Source: Massilia sp. Bi118 (lineage in GTDB: Bacteria > Pseudomonadota > Gammaproteobacteria > Burkholderiales > Burkholderiaceae_D). From it: a stretch of DNA of 64,000 nt. The position numbers and the translations under genes are program-made. The notes beneath the pieces were generated by a model. The model saw only the letters and a list, made by a program, of their open reading frames with translations, ran no database searches and was not told the DNA's origin. The DNA lies in NCBI RefSeq assembly GCF_918697865.1, contig NZ_CAKKMV010000001.1, positions 517,693 through 581,692 of the forward strand, given 5' to 3'. Positions 54,502 to 63,800 of this stretch are shown here, piece after piece; the stretch's first letter is position 1, and each line of letters begins with the position of its first letter.

Positions 54502-55560
54502 ATGATCTTGACGACCGGCGGCGCTGGCTTCATCGGCAGTAACTTCGTGCTGGACTGGCTCGCCGGCGCCGGGGAGCCGGTGCTCAACCTGGACCGGCTC
54601 ACCTATGCCGGCAACCTCGAGAACCTGGCCAGCCTGCGCGGCGATGCCCGCCATGTCTTCGTGCAGGGCGATATCGGCGACGCCGCGCTGGTCGCCAGGC
54701 TGCTGGCGGAACACCGGCCGCGCGCAGTCGTCAACTTCGCGGCCGAAAGCCATGTCGACCGCAGCATCCACGACCCGGAAGACTTCATCCAGACCAACAT
54801 CGTCGGCACCTTCCGCCTGCTGGAAGCGGTGCGCGCGTACTGGAGCGGTCTGCCGGCGCCGGAGCGGGCGGCCTTCCGCTTCCTGCACGTCTCGACCGAC
54901 GAGGTCTATGGTTCGCTGGGCAAGGAAGATCCCGCCTTCAGCGAGTCGAACCGCTACGAACCGAACAGCCCTTACTCGGCCAGCAAGGCCGCCAGCGACC
55001 ACCTGGTGCGCGCCTGGCATCACACCTACGGCCTGCCGGTGCTGACCACGAACTGCTCGAACAACTACGGGCCCTATCACTTCCCGGAAAAGCTGATCCC
55101 GCTGTGTATCCACAATGCGCTGGCCGGCAAGCCCTTGCCGATCTACGGCGACGGCCAGCAGCGGCGCGACTGGCTGTACGTCGGCGACCATTGCGCGGCG
55201 ATCCGCCGCGTGCTGGAGGCGGGGCGGCCGGGCGAGGTCTATAACGTCGGCGGCTGGAACGAAATGGCGAATCTCGAGGTCGTGACGACGCTCTGCGCTA
55301 TGCTCGACGCCATGCGTCCGCGCGCGGATGGCCGCTCCTACCGTGAGCAGATCGGCTTCGTCGCCGACCGTCCCGGCCACGACCGCCGCTATGCGATCGA
55401 CGCCGGCAAGCTGGAACGCGAGCTGGGCTGGAAACCGCAGGAGACCTTCGAGAGCGGCATCCGCAAGACGGTGCGCTGGTATCTCGACCACCAGGACTGG
55501 GTGAACAACGTGACCAGCGGCGCCTACCGCGACTGGGTCGGCAAGCACTACGGAGATTGA
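54502..55560 (+). CDS. rmlB: dTDP-glucose 4,6-dehydratase
   Basis: The product is 352 residues of the extended SDR family: NAD-binding GGAGFIGSN (about 6-14), STDEVYGSL, and catalytic [12 protein letters not shown]. Second step of dTDP-L-rhamnose synthesis. AGGAG precedes the ATG. It begins a tight rmlBDAC operon that is uniformly GC-rich, unlike the glycosyltransferase core before it. Confidence 0.96.
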   Translation: MILTTGGAGFIGSNFVLDWLAGAGEPVLNLDRLTYAGNLENLASLRGDARHVFVQGDIGDAALVARLLAEHRPRAVVNFAAESHVDRSIHDPEDFIQTNIVGTFRLLEAVRAYWSGLPAPERAAFRFLHVSTDEVYGSLGKEDPAFSESNRYEPNSPYSASKAASDHLVRAWHHTYGLPVLTTNCSNNYGPYHFPEKLIPLCIHNALAGKPLPIYGDGQQRRDWLYVGDHCAAIRRVLEAGRPGEVYNVGGWNEMANLEVVTTLCAMLDAMRPRADGRSYREQIGFVADRPGHDRRYAIDAGKLERELGWKPQETFESGIRKTVRWYLDHQDWVNNVTSGAYRDWVGKHYGD

Positions 55561-56466
55561 ATGAAGATCCTGTTGACGGGGAAGGACGGGCAGGTCGGCT
55601 TTGAGCTGGTGCGCGCGCTGGCGCTGCTGGGCGAGCTCCATGCCGTCGGCCGTGCCGACTGCGACCTGCTCGATGCCGATGCGCTGCGCGCGCTGGTGCG
55701 CCGCGTCGCGCCCGGCATCATCGTCAACCCGGCTGCCTGGACCGCCGTCGACAAGGCCGAGTCCGAGCCTGAGCGGGCCTTTGCCGTCAACGCCCGCGCG
55801 CCCGGCATCCTGGGCGAAGAAGCTGCACGGCTCGGGGCGCTGGTCGTCCACTACTCGACCGACTACGTGTTCGACGGCGCCGGAACAAGACCCTGGACGG
55901 AGAGCGATACGCCGGCGCCGCAGAGCGTGTACGGCAGCAGCAAGCTGGCCGGCGAACGCGCACTGGCCGAGGTCTGTCCGCGCCACCTGATCCTGCGCAC
56001 CAGCTGGGTGCTGGGCGTCCACGGCGGGAATTTTGCCAAGACCATGCTGCGGCTGGCGGCGGAGCGCGAGCGCCTGAGCGTGGTCGACGACCAGTTCGGC
56101 GCACCGACCGCAGCAAGCCTGCTGGCCGACCTGACGGCCCATCTGGTCCGCCAGTACGCGCGCGAGGGGGCGGAAGCTTTTCCATACGGGACCTATCACG
56201 TCGCGGCGGCGGGCGAGACCAGCTGGTACGATTACGCGCGCTTCGTGCTCGATGCCGCGCAGCGGGCCGGCATGCTGCTGCGGGCAGGGCCCGACGACGT
56301 GCTGCCGGTGCACACGGCGGCGTATCCGGCCGCGGCCAGGCGTCCTGCCAATTCGCGGCTCGACACCAGCCTGTTCCGCCGCAGCTTCGGCCTGCGGCTG
56401 CCGCCCTGGCAGGACGGCGTACACGAGGTATTGCGGCACCTTCTCCGGAGAGACAACGATGCTTGA
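55561..56466 (+). CDS. rmlD: dTDP-4-dehydrorhamnose reductase
   Basis: The product is 301 residues. It has the N-terminal [13 protein letters not shown] nucleotide site, STDYVFDG, and YGSSKLAGE with the catalytic Tyr and Lys. Last step of dTDP-L-rhamnose synthesis. It starts directly after the rmlB stop and overlaps rmlA by eight bases. Confidence 0.95.
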   Translation: MKILLTGKDGQVGFELVRALALLGELHAVGRADCDLLDADALRALVRRVAPGIIVNPAAWTAVDKAESEPERAFAVNARAPGILGEEAARLGALVVHYSTDYVFDGAGTRPWTESDTPAPQSVYGSSKLAGERALAEVCPRHLILRTSWVLGVHGGNFAKTMLRLAAERERLSVVDDQFGAPTAASLLADLTAHLVRQYAREGAEAFPYGTYHVAAAGETSWYDYARFVLDAAQRAGMLLRAGPDDVLPVHTAAYPAAARRPANSRLDTSLFRRSFGLRLPPWQDGVHEVLRHLLRRDNDA

Positions 56467-57343
56467 TCCCCAACGCAAAGGCCTTATCCTGGCCGGCGGC
56501 ACCGGCACCCGGCTGTATCCCGCGACCCAGGCGGTCAGCAAGCAGCTGATGCCGGTCTATGACAAGCCGATGGTGTATTACCCGCTCAGCACCCTGATGC
56601 TGAGCGGGATCCGCGACGTCCTCCTGATCAGCACACCCCAGGACGCCGCACGCTTCAGTGAACTGCTGGGCGACGGCAGCAAGTGGGGCATGAACATCCA
56701 GTACGCGGTACAGCCGACGCCGGACGGGCTGGCGCAGGCCTTCATCATCGGCCGCGATTTCATCGGCAACGATCCGTGCGCGCTGGTCCTGGGCGATAAC
56801 ATCTTCTATGGCCACGAGCTGGCGACCCATTTAAAGCGCGCCAACGCGCAGGTCGATGGCGCCACCGTGTTCGCCTACCACGTGCACGATCCGGAGCGCT
56901 ACGGCGTGGTCGAATTCGATGACCAGCGCCGCGTGGTCAGCATCGAGGAAAAGCCGAAGGCGCCGAGGTCGAACTATGCGCTGACCGGGCTCTACTTCTA
57001 TGACAAGAACGTGTGCAGCATCGCCGCCGACATCAAGCCGTCCGCGCGCGGCGAACTCGAGATCACGGACGTCATCCAACCCTATCTGGAGCAGGGCAAC
57101 CTGAACGTCGAGATCATGGGACGCGGCCTGGCCTGGCTCGATACCGGCACCCATGACAGCCTGCTGGAGGCGGCCAGTTTCATCGCGACCCTGCAGAAGC
57201 GCCAGGGGCTGCAGGTCTGCTGCCCGGAAGAGATCGCGTATCGCCAGGGCTGGATCGGCGATGCCGAACTCGAACGGCTGGCGTCCCCTCTATCGAAAAA
57301 CTCCTACGGCGACTATTTATTAAAGCTGCTGAAATCTTCCTGA
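56459..57343 (+). CDS. rmlA: Glucose-1-phosphate thymidylyltransferase
   Basis: The product is 294 residues, the normal RmlA length. It has [13 protein letters not shown] (11-23), the [11 protein letters not shown] signature, GDNIFYG and EKPKAP. First step of dTDP-L-rhamnose synthesis. The ATG at 56459 lies inside the rmlD end; GGAGAGACAACG before it contains the ribosome site. Confidence 0.96.
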   Translation: MLDPQRKGLILAGGTGTRLYPATQAVSKQLMPVYDKPMVYYPLSTLMLSGIRDVLLISTPQDAARFSELLGDGSKWGMNIQYAVQPTPDGLAQAFIIGRDFIGNDPCALVLGDNIFYGHELATHLKRANAQVDGATVFAYHVHDPERYGVVEFDDQRRVVSIEEKPKAPRSNYALTGLYFYDKNVCSIAADIKPSARGELEITDVIQPYLEQGNLNVEIMGRGLAWLDTGTHDSLLEAASFIATLQKRQGLQVCCPEEIAYRQGWIGDAELERLASPLSKNSYGDYLLKLLKSS

Positions 57344-57359
57344 AACCTGCTATCGAAAC

Positions 57360-57911
57360 ATGCCTTATACCGTAACACCCACTGCGATCCCCGATGTGCT
57401 GCTGCTGGAGCCCAAAGTCTTCAGCGACGATCGCGGTTATTTTTTTGAGAGCTTCAACGCACGCGATTTCCGCGCGGCGACCGGGCTGGAGATCGATTTT
57501 GTGCAGGACAACCACAGCCTGTCCGAGAAGGGCGTGCTGCGCGGTCTGCACTACCAGATCCGGCACCCGCAGGGCAAGTTGATGAGGGTGGTGCAGGGCA
57601 GCGTGTTCGACGTTGCGGTCGATCTGCGGAAGTCCTTGCCCACCTTCGGCCGCTGGGTGGGTGCGCTGCTCAGCGCAGATAATCGCCGGCAGATGTGGAT
57701 TCCACCCGGCTTCGCGCATGGCTTCCTGGCCCTGAGCGACACGGCCGAGGTGCTCTACAAGATCACCGATTTCTGGTATCCCGAGCATGAACGCACGCTG
57801 TTGTGGAACGACCCGAGCCTGGCGATCGAGTGGCCGCTGGACGGCGCGCCCCGGCTGGCCCCCAAGGACGTAGACGGGAAGCTGTTCGGGGAAGTAGAAG
57901 TGTTCGAGTAA
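57360..57911 (+). CDS. rmlC: dTDP-4-dehydrorhamnose 3,5-epimerase
   Basis: The product is 183 residues of the RmlC cupin family. It has FFESFNARDF, QDNHSLSEKGVLRGLHYQ with the catalytic His, and PPGFAHGFLALSD. Third step of dTDP-L-rhamnose synthesis. It follows rmlA by 16 bases and completes the set in the order B-D-A-C. No good ribosome site is seen. Confidence 0.96.
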   Translation: MPYTVTPTAIPDVLLLEPKVFSDDRGYFFESFNARDFRAATGLEIDFVQDNHSLSEKGVLRGLHYQIRHPQGKLMRVVQGSVFDVAVDLRKSLPTFGRWVGALLSADNRRQMWIPPGFAHGFLALSDTAEVLYKITDFWYPEHERTLLWNDPSLAIEWPLDGAPRLAPKDVDGKLFGEVEVFE

Positions 57912-57913
57912 AA

Positions 57914-57943
57914 AAAATCGGCTGCCCTTGAGCAGCCGATTTC
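57914..57943. terminator. Bidirectional terminator between rmlC and a convergent gene
   Basis: AATCGGCTGC-CCTTGA-GCAGCCGATT, ten pairs. The T tract is strong on the minus strand (complement of the A-run at 57910-57917) and weak on the plus strand. Confidence 0.85.
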
Positions 57944-57978
57944 CTTGCAACCAGGCGCACGAGGCGCCCACGCACCGA

Positions 57979-58302
57979 TTAGTGGTGGGTGGTGGTCGCG
58001 TGGTTGGTGGTCGAGTCGTTGTCCGAAGCGGCAACGGCGACGGCTGCGACAGCAGCGCCGACGGCGACGATAGCACCGGTCGACAGGCCAGCAACGCCAG
58101 CGCCAGCCAGGAAACCGCCCGAGCCAGCGGCTGCGCCGGCGGTGCCGGTAGCGCCAGCGGTACCAGCGGTACCAGCGGTGCTGGTCGCGCCAGCAGCGGA
58201 GCCGGTGCTGGTCGAGCCGGTAGTAGCACCAGTGGTGGTTTGTGCCAGCACTTGTGCCGACATCAGGGCCAGGATTGCGCCGGCAGCGATGATTTTTTTC
58301 AT
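57979..58302 (-). CDS. Small secreted Gly/Ala/Thr-rich protein
   Basis: The product is 107 residues. A clear signal peptide (1-20, ending VLAQ) is followed by Thr/Gly/Ser/Ala repeats (about 21-62) and a hydrophobic Gly/Ala/Val segment (about 63-92) ending in a His/Thr tail. Such proteins recur in Oxalobacteraceae with no known role; the hydrophobic part could insert in a membrane. AAGGA lies six bases before the ATG. It has its own promoter and terminator and so is a single-gene unit between the rml operon and flhB. Confidence 0.8.
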   Translation of the reverse strand: MKKIIAAGAILALMSAQVLAQTTTGATTGSTSTGSAAGATSTAGTAGTAGATGTAGAAAGSGGFLAGAGVAGLSTGAIVAVGAAVAAVAVAASDNDSTTNHATTTHH

Positions 58303-58642
58303 GATGGGTCCTTAAATTCAGTATGGTGGTTGCAGCAATACTTCGTTGCTGAGAGATTATAACAACGAAAAGTTGCTTTGATACATTAGAGGCCTGCCTG
58401 TGCGGCAACTCCCGCGAAAAGTGTGAGTAATTTTCCACTTGTCCGCAACACATTAGTCTACAGCAATTATTTTTGAACAATCTCACGTTTTCTAACCGCA
58501 ACTCCCGCCTTTTGAAGGGGAAAAGCCACGGCTTTCCCCTCCTGTTCCCCGTATAGCCATACGGCAACATCTGGAATAATCCCATCCTGAACAAAAGCCG
58601 GTGGCGCAGCCGGCCCAACAGGAGCGGAGGCGGGAACAAAAC
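58303..58642. other. Divergent intergenic region before flhB
   Basis: AT-rich 340 bases with the promoter of the small secreted protein on the minus strand and, presumably, the flhB promoter. In the minus-strand leader a hairpin CAGCAA-CGAAGTA-TTGCTG lies at about 58333-58351. I see no gene. Confidence 0.5.
58356..58361 (-). promoter_or_regulatory. -10 element of the small secreted protein gene
   Basis: Perfect TATAAT on the minus strand about 55 bases from the start codon. The -35 (GTATCA at 17 bases) is poor. Confidence 0.5.
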
Positions 58643-59800
58643 ATGGCGGAAGCAAGCAACGCAGAAAAGACAGAACCAGCGTCAGCCAAACGGCTGAGGG
58701 ACGCACGCAACAACGGCGACATTCCCCGTTCGCGCGAAGTCGCGACCTTCACCGTGCTGATGACCGCAGGCGCCGGCCTGTGGGTGCTGGGCGGCGGCGT
58801 TGTCAACAAGCTTTCCACCACCCTCGAGCGCGGCCTGTCGCTCGACCGCGAACAGATCTACAACCCCAGCGTCCTGATCGAGCGCGTTACTGCCGACATC
58901 GGCGGCGTGATGCTGGCCTGCCTGCCGCTGGCGCTGGCGATCATGCTGGTCGCCGTAGTGTCGCCGCTGCTGATCGGCGGCTGGAACTTCACTTCCAAGT
59001 CCTTTCTGCCGAACTTCGCCAAGCTCAACCCGATGAACGGCCTCGGCAACATGGTCTCGACCAATGCCCTGATCGAGCTGCTCAAGGCCTTCGCCAAGAC
59101 CCTGCTGGTCGGCGCTGTCGCCTGGTATGTGGTGATGAGCGAGAAGGACGCCGTGGTCGGCCTGGCGCTCGAGCCGCTGGGCGTTGCTACTTCTCACCTG
59201 GGCGGGCTGCTGGCCAAGGCCTTCCTGATCATGGTCAGCTCGCTGGGTGCGATCGCCGTGCTGGACGGTCCGTATCAGAAATGGCACTACGCCAACAAGC
59301 TGAAGATGACGCGCCAGGAAGTGATCCAGGAATCCAAGGAATCGGACGGCAACCCGCAAATCAAGGGCAAGATCCGCCAGCTGCAGCGCGAGATGGCGCG
59401 CAAGCGCATGATGAGCAACGTCCCGACCGCGGACGTGGTCGTGACCAACCCGACTCACTTCGCGGTGGCGCTGAAGTATGCCGAGAACGGGCGCGGTGCG
59501 CCGCGCGTGGTGGCCAAGGGTACCGACGAAGTGGCGGCAAAGATCCGCGAGATCGCGAAAGAGAACAAGGTCGCGCTGCTGGAAGCCCCGGCCCTGGCCC
59601 GTGCGCTGTACAAGCACACCGACATCGACGACGAGATCCCGGAAGCCCTGTACTCGGCGGTGGCCGAAGTGCTGGCCTACGTCTACCAGCTGCGCGCATA
59701 CAAGAAGGGCACCAGCGACCATTATCCGGACCGCCCGAACAAGCTGCAAGTGCCGCCGGAGATGGACCCGTTCAATCCGGCGTCGCAGCAAAAACATTAA
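58643..59800 (+). CDS. flhB: Flagellar export gate protein FlhB
   Basis: The product is 385 residues. It has four membrane helices (about 30-52, 88-112, 145-165 and 185-208) and a cytoplasmic domain with the self-cleavage motif NPTH (269-272), as in E. coli FlhB. It switches export from rod/hook to filament substrates. The ATG at 58643 has GGAGG upstream; an ATG 14 codons earlier lacks one. FlhB rather than a virulence-type homologue is supported by flhA next to it. Confidence 0.95.
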   Translation: MAEASNAEKTEPASAKRLRDARNNGDIPRSREVATFTVLMTAGAGLWVLGGGVVNKLSTTLERGLSLDREQIYNPSVLIERVTADIGGVMLACLPLALAIMLVAVVSPLLIGGWNFTSKSFLPNFAKLNPMNGLGNMVSTNALIELLKAFAKTLLVGAVAWYVVMSEKDAVVGLALEPLGVATSHLGGLLAKAFLIMVSSLGAIAVLDGPYQKWHYANKLKMTRQEVIQESKESDGNPQIKGKIRQLQREMARKRMMSNVPTADVVVTNPTHFAVALKYAENGRGAPRVVAKGTDEVAAKIREIAKENKVALLEAPALARALYKHTDIDDEIPEALYSAVAEVLAYVYQLRAYKKGTSDHYPDRPNKLQVPPEMDPFNPASQQKH

Positions 59801-59821
59801 GAGTAACTGGGGAATCACGTA

Positions 59822-61966
59822 ATGAACGGTTTCAAACTGCCGGCATGGGCCAAGGCGATCCTGGGACGCGGCAACGCGCTGGCGGCGCCTATCCTCATCA
59901 TCCTGCTGTTGTCGATGATGATCCTGCCGCTGCCGGCGTTCGCACTCGACCTGTTCTTCAGCTTTAACATCGCGATGTCGGTCATCGTGCTGCTGACCGC
60001 CCTGTACACGGTCAAGCCGCTCGACTTCATGGCCTTTCCGGCGGTGCTGCTGGTGACGACCCTGCTGCGCCTGGCGCTGAACGTGGCCTCGACCCGCGTG
60101 GTGCTGACCGAAGGCCATACCGGCGGCGCCGCTGCCGGTAAAGTGATCGAAGCCTTCGGCCACTTCCTCATCGGCGGCAACTACACGGTCGGCCTGGTCG
60201 TCTTTATCATCCTCACCATCATCAACTTCATGGTCGTCACCAAGGGTGCCGGCCGTATCGCCGAAGTGGGCGCGCGCTTTGCCCTGGACGCGATGCCGGG
60301 CAAGCAGATGGCGATCGACGCCGACCTGAACGCCGGCCTGATCGCCGAAGCGGAAGCCAAGCAGCGCCGTTCGGACGTGGCGATGGAAGCGGAATTCTAC
60401 GGCGCGATGGACGGTGCCTCGAAGTACGTGCACGGCGATGCCGTGGCCGGCATCCTGGTCACCCTGATCAACGTGATCGGCGGCCTGATCGTCGGCATGA
60501 TCCAGCACGACATGGCGTTCGCCGACGCCATCAAGAACTACACCCTGCTGGCCATCGGTGACGGCCTGGTCGCGCAGATCCCTTCGCTAATCATTTCGAT
60601 CGCGGCCGGTATGGTCGTCTCGCGCGTGGCCAGCGACCAGGACGTCGGCGACCAGGTCGTCGGCCAGCTGTTCGGCCGTCCTATCGTCATGTACATTACC
60701 GGCGGCATCATCGGCGGCATGGGCATGATCCCGGGCATGCCGAACCTGGTCTTCCTGCTGCTGGGCAGCGCGCTGTTCGGCGCCGGCTACCTGGTGGAAA
60801 AGCGCCAGAAGAACGCGCCGGCGGCAGGGTCGCCGGGCGCGGCCGGTGCAGCGGGGCAGGGCGGTGCGGCGGGCGCAGCAGGTGGCGCAGGCGGGGCCGG
60901 TGCGGCCACCACGCCGGCCGAGCAGGAAGAAGCGACCTGGCAGGACGTGATGCCGGTCGACACCCTGGGCCTGGAAGTGGGCTACCGCCTGATTCCGCTG
61001 GTCGACAAGGGCCAGGCCGGCGAGCTGCTGAAGCGCATCAAGGGCATCCGTAAAAAATTCGCCCAGGAAGTCGGCTTCCTGGCGCCGCCGGTGCACATCC
61101 GCGACAACCTGGAGCTGAAGCCCACGGCTTACCGCATCTCGCTCAAGGGCGTGGAAGTCGGCAGCGGCGAGGCGATGACCGGCCAGTTCCTGGCGATCAA
61201 CCCGGGCATGGCCAGCGGCACGCTGCCGGGCCTGGTAACCACCGATCCGGCCTTCGGCCTGCCGGCCATCTGGATCGATGCCGGCCTGAAGGACGAGGCG
61301 CAGAGCATGGGCTATACCGTGGTCGACGCCGGCACCGTGATCGCCACCCACCTGAACCACCTGATCACCACCCACGCCTCGGAACTGCTGGGCCGCATGG
61401 AAGTGCAGGCACTTCTTGACCATTTGGCAAAAGATGCGCCCAAGCTGGTCGAGGACCTGGTGCCCAAGGTCGTGTCCCTGTCGACGCTGCAGAAGGTGCT
61501 GCAGAACCTGCTGCAGGAAGGCGTGCACATCCGCGACATGCGCACCATCATCGAAACGCTGTCGGAACATGCCGGCTCGACCGCGGACCCGAACGACCTG
61601 ACCGCGCTGGTGCGTATCGCACTGGGCCGCGCCATCGTCCAGCAACTGTTCCCGGGCACCAACGAGCTGTCAGTGATGACCCTCGACAACCGCCTCGAGC
61701 GACTGCTGGTCCAGGCCCTGAACGCCGGCGGCGACGGCACCGGCATCGAGCCGGGCCTGGCCGACACCATCGTCCAGCAGGCCGCCAATGCGGCCCAGCA
61801 GCAGGAGGCGATGGGCTTCACGCCGGTGCTGCTGGTGCCGGGCCCGCTGCGCACCTTGCTGTCGCGTTTCCTGCGCCGGGCACTGCCGCAATTGAAGGTG
61901 CTGTCGCATTCCGAGATTCCGGAAACCAAGACGATTCGGGTGACCAGTTTGGTGGGTACGGCTTAA
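59822..61966 (+). CDS. flhA: Flagellar export gate protein FlhA
   Basis: The product is 714 residues. The N-terminal half has eight membrane helices (about 20-325) with the conserved cytoplasmic FHIPEP-type segment (GRIAEVGARFALDAMPGKQMAIDADLNAG, in part). The C-terminal half (about 370-714) is the cytoplasmic ring domain. Between them is an unusual Gly/Ala-rich linker (331-366). FlhA forms the nonameric export gate of the flagellar secretion system. It follows flhB by 21 bases. No flhF follows; a terminator and an unrelated gene do. Confidence 0.96.
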   Translation: MNGFKLPAWAKAILGRGNALAAPILIILLLSMMILPLPAFALDLFFSFNIAMSVIVLLTALYTVKPLDFMAFPAVLLVTTLLRLALNVASTRVVLTEGHTGGAAAGKVIEAFGHFLIGGNYTVGLVVFIILTIINFMVVTKGAGRIAEVGARFALDAMPGKQMAIDADLNAGLIAEAEAKQRRSDVAMEAEFYGAMDGASKYVHGDAVAGILVTLINVIGGLIVGMIQHDMAFADAIKNYTLLAIGDGLVAQIPSLIISIAAGMVVSRVASDQDVGDQVVGQLFGRPIVMYITGGIIGGMGMIPGMPNLVFLLLGSALFGAGYLVEKRQKNAPAAGSPGAAGAAGQGGAAGAAGGAGGAGAATTPAEQEEATWQDVMPVDTLGLEVGYRLIPLVDKGQAGELLKRIKGIRKKFAQEVGFLAPPVHIRDNLELKPTAYRISLKGVEVGSGEAMTGQFLAINPGMASGTLPGLVTTDPAFGLPAIWIDAGLKDEAQSMGYTVVDAGTVIATHLNHLITTHASELLGRMEVQALLDHLAKDAPKLVEDLVPKVVSLSTLQKVLQNLLQEGVHIRDMRTIIETLSEHAGSTADPNDLTALVRIALGRAIVQQLFPGTNELSVMTLDNRLERLLVQALNAGGDGTGIEPGLADTIVQQAANAAQQQEAMGFTPVLLVPGPLRTLLSRFLRRALPQLKVLSHSEIPETKTIRVTSLVGTA

Positions 61967-61995
61967 TTCGTCTTCTGTTCTTAATTAAGTGAAAA

Positions 61996-62017
61996 CAGGG
62001 CGCTTTCGAGCGCCTTG
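61996..62017 (+). terminator. Terminator after flhA
   Basis: CAGGGCGCT-TTCG-AGCGCCTTG: nine pairs with one G-T and a UUCG tetraloop. The T tract is interrupted (TTGTTGTATGT). Confidence 0.75.
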
Positions 62018-62178
62018 TTGTATGTGTATTTGCCGGTTGCTGCGCTACAACAAGTAGTAAATCCCCCCATGCGTACGGTCAATCTACGAGTTGATTTGTG
62101 ATAACATTTCAGCCAATTCAAAATTTGCTGTCGCCATGCGCTGCCAATACGAGCTCAAAAATAAGGGAAAGTAAATTA

Positions 62179-63330
62179 ATGTCGGAATTTCAGTTTTTTC
62201 AGCTCGGATTAACAGTATTTGGCGGAAGTTTCGCTGTATGCCTGCTGATCGTTCTGTCCCAGAAGTGGCATGGCAGCCTTTCACATGATCACGACCTCGA
62301 CGGCGTGCAGAAGATGCACACCACGCCGGTTCCGCGTATCGGTGGGGTAGGCGTGGTCGCCGGCCTTGTTCTGGGCTGCCTGTGCTTCCAGCATCTGTTT
62401 GCTAAAACGAACGGATTTGGTTCGCGCGAAGTTTATCTTTTGCTGGCGGCTAGCCTGCCGGCCTTCGTCGCCGGCGTAGTCGAGGACTTTACCAAACAGG
62501 TCTCGGTGAAGGCGCGCCTTGCTGCAACCGCGCTGAGCGCAGTTGTCGCCAGTGCCGTGCTCGGCGCAACTGTGAACGAGCTCGATCTGTGGGGCGTCGA
62601 CGCCCTGCTGGCGATCACGCCGTTTGCCGTGCTGGTGACCGCCATCGTTGTGGCTGGCGGTTCGAATGCGATCAACATCATCGACGGTTTCAATGGCCTG
62701 TCGAGCAGCACCATTATCATCATGGCGGCCGGTCTGGCTGCAGTCGGCTTCCAGCACGGCGACGGCCTGGTGGTTACGCTCGGCGTACTGGGCATTGGCG
62801 CCACGCTTGGTTTCCTGGCTGTGAACTACCCGCGCGGCAAGCTGTTCCTGGGTGACGGTGGCGCTTACTTCCTGGGCTTCTGGGTGTCGGAAATGGCGGT
62901 GCTGCTGCTGGTCCGTAACGCCTCCGTGAACGCCTGGCAAGTGCTGGCCATTTGCGCCTACCCGGTCATCGAAGTCCTGTTCAGCATGTACCGCCGCAAG
63001 ATGATCCAGAAGGTGAGCCCAGGTGCGCCCGACGCATTGCACCTGCATACCCTGGTATACCGTCGTCTGGTCTTCAAGCATGTGCGCCTGGATGCGGCCC
63101 GTCCATGGAAGCGCAACGCGGCAGTCGCTTGCGTGATCGCGCCGGTAGTGGCTGCGTGCGTGTCGGTCAGCGTGCTACTCGGCGCCTCGGCGCCGGTGAG
63201 CCTGGTCATCGTCCTGGCGCAGCTGGCACTGTATATGATCGCGTATGGCCGCCTGGTGCGCGGCCGCTGGATGGCTGGCCAGACCAGCCGGGTGGACGCA
63301 GACATGAGCGCGGGCGCGAAGTTGCGCTGA
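62179..63330 (+). CDS. Undecaprenyl-phosphate sugar-1-phosphate transferase, WecA/MraY family
   Basis: The product is 383 residues with about ten membrane helices. Conserved motifs: HDLDGVQKMHTTPVPRIGGV (about 39-58), the catalytic NIIDGFNGL, the LGDGGAYFLGF segment and LHLHTLVYRR in the last cytoplasmic loop. WecA-type enzymes start repeat-unit assembly by transferring GlcNAc-1-phosphate (or another HexNAc) to undecaprenyl phosphate. The ATG at 62179 has AGGGA upstream; an earlier in-frame ATG lacks support. No other priming transferase is in the window, so this may serve the locus at 38-58 kb. Substrate specificity is inferred. Confidence 0.9.
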   Translation: MSEFQFFQLGLTVFGGSFAVCLLIVLSQKWHGSLSHDHDLDGVQKMHTTPVPRIGGVGVVAGLVLGCLCFQHLFAKTNGFGSREVYLLLAASLPAFVAGVVEDFTKQVSVKARLAATALSAVVASAVLGATVNELDLWGVDALLAITPFAVLVTAIVVAGGSNAINIIDGFNGLSSSTIIIMAAGLAAVGFQHGDGLVVTLGVLGIGATLGFLAVNYPRGKLFLGDGGAYFLGFWVSEMAVLLLVRNASVNAWQVLAICAYPVIEVLFSMYRRKMIQKVSPGAPDALHLHTLVYRRLVFKHVRLDAARPWKRNAAVACVIAPVVAACVSVSVLLGASAPVSLVIVLAQLALYMIAYGRLVRGRWMAGQTSRVDADMSAGAKLR

Positions 63331-63356
63331 TATCCTTCAGCAGCGGAGCAGGGAAA

Positions 63357-63383
63357 AAAAAGGACCCTCAGCGGGTCCTTTTT
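63357..63383. terminator. Bidirectional terminator, wecA-like gene / small membrane protein
   Basis: AAAAAGGACCC-TCAGC-GGGTCCTTTTT with A-run before and T-run after, efficient in both directions. The stop codon of the minus-strand gene lies inside it. Confidence 0.9.
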
Positions 63384-63601
63384 GTTATCCACCAGTGCTC
63401 GAACGAGATCGCAAAGTGGAAGAGCAATCCTGTCACGAACAGGAAGTCGCCGAGCCGGCCGCCACGTACCGCAGCCACGATCAGGCCAGCCACGATGAAT
63501 AGGGTGCGGAGGACTAGAATACTATGGTCGATCGCTTCGCAGAAATGCGCATGGACGGTATCGGGCTGTCCGGCTTCGCGTTTCGGTAATCTCAGTCTCA
63601 T
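63368..63601 (-). CDS. Small membrane protein of unknown function
   Basis: The product is 77 residues with a hydrophobic stretch (about 27-46) and a second one near the C-terminus (about 49-63), then a basic tail (WWITKRTR). The ATG at 63601 is chosen because AAAGG lies seven bases upstream; ATGs 5 and 7 codons earlier are possible. Its stop TGA lies within the terminator stem. I do not recognise it. Confidence 0.6.
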   Translation of the reverse strand: MRLRLPKREAGQPDTVHAHFCEAIDHSILVLRTLFIVAGLIVAAVRGGRLGDFLFVTGLLFHFAISFEHWWITKRTR

Positions 63602-63679
63602 GTGCTGGCCTTTCATGACCATGTCAGAACATCATTGAACACAGTCTAGCACGACATTCGATGCCGGTTGTTACAATTC

Positions 63680-63693
63680 AACACAATTGTGTT
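63680..63693. promoter_or_regulatory. Perfect 14-base palindrome, operator-like
   Basis: AACACAATTGTGTT, flanked by a direct TTC...TTC pair. It lies in the 199-base AT-rich gap between the small membrane protein and the ManC-type gene, about 80 bases upstream of the former. Confidence 0.45.
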
Positions 63694-63800
63694 CAATTAA
63701 TCTCCAACCTATTCACTCGGCATTTAAAAAATGCGGACGAGAACAGAAGTACCGGCACTGCCCACCGCACCAGTACTTATCATGGATTATGCGAGCATGA

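Noticed and set aside
53137..56541. An 1134-codon open frame on the minus strand
   Set aside because: It is antisense to the YjbH-PAP2 gene, rmlB and rmlD, all clearly recognised. Its translation is Arg/Ala/His-rich without any family feature, as usual for antisense frames in GC-rich DNA.
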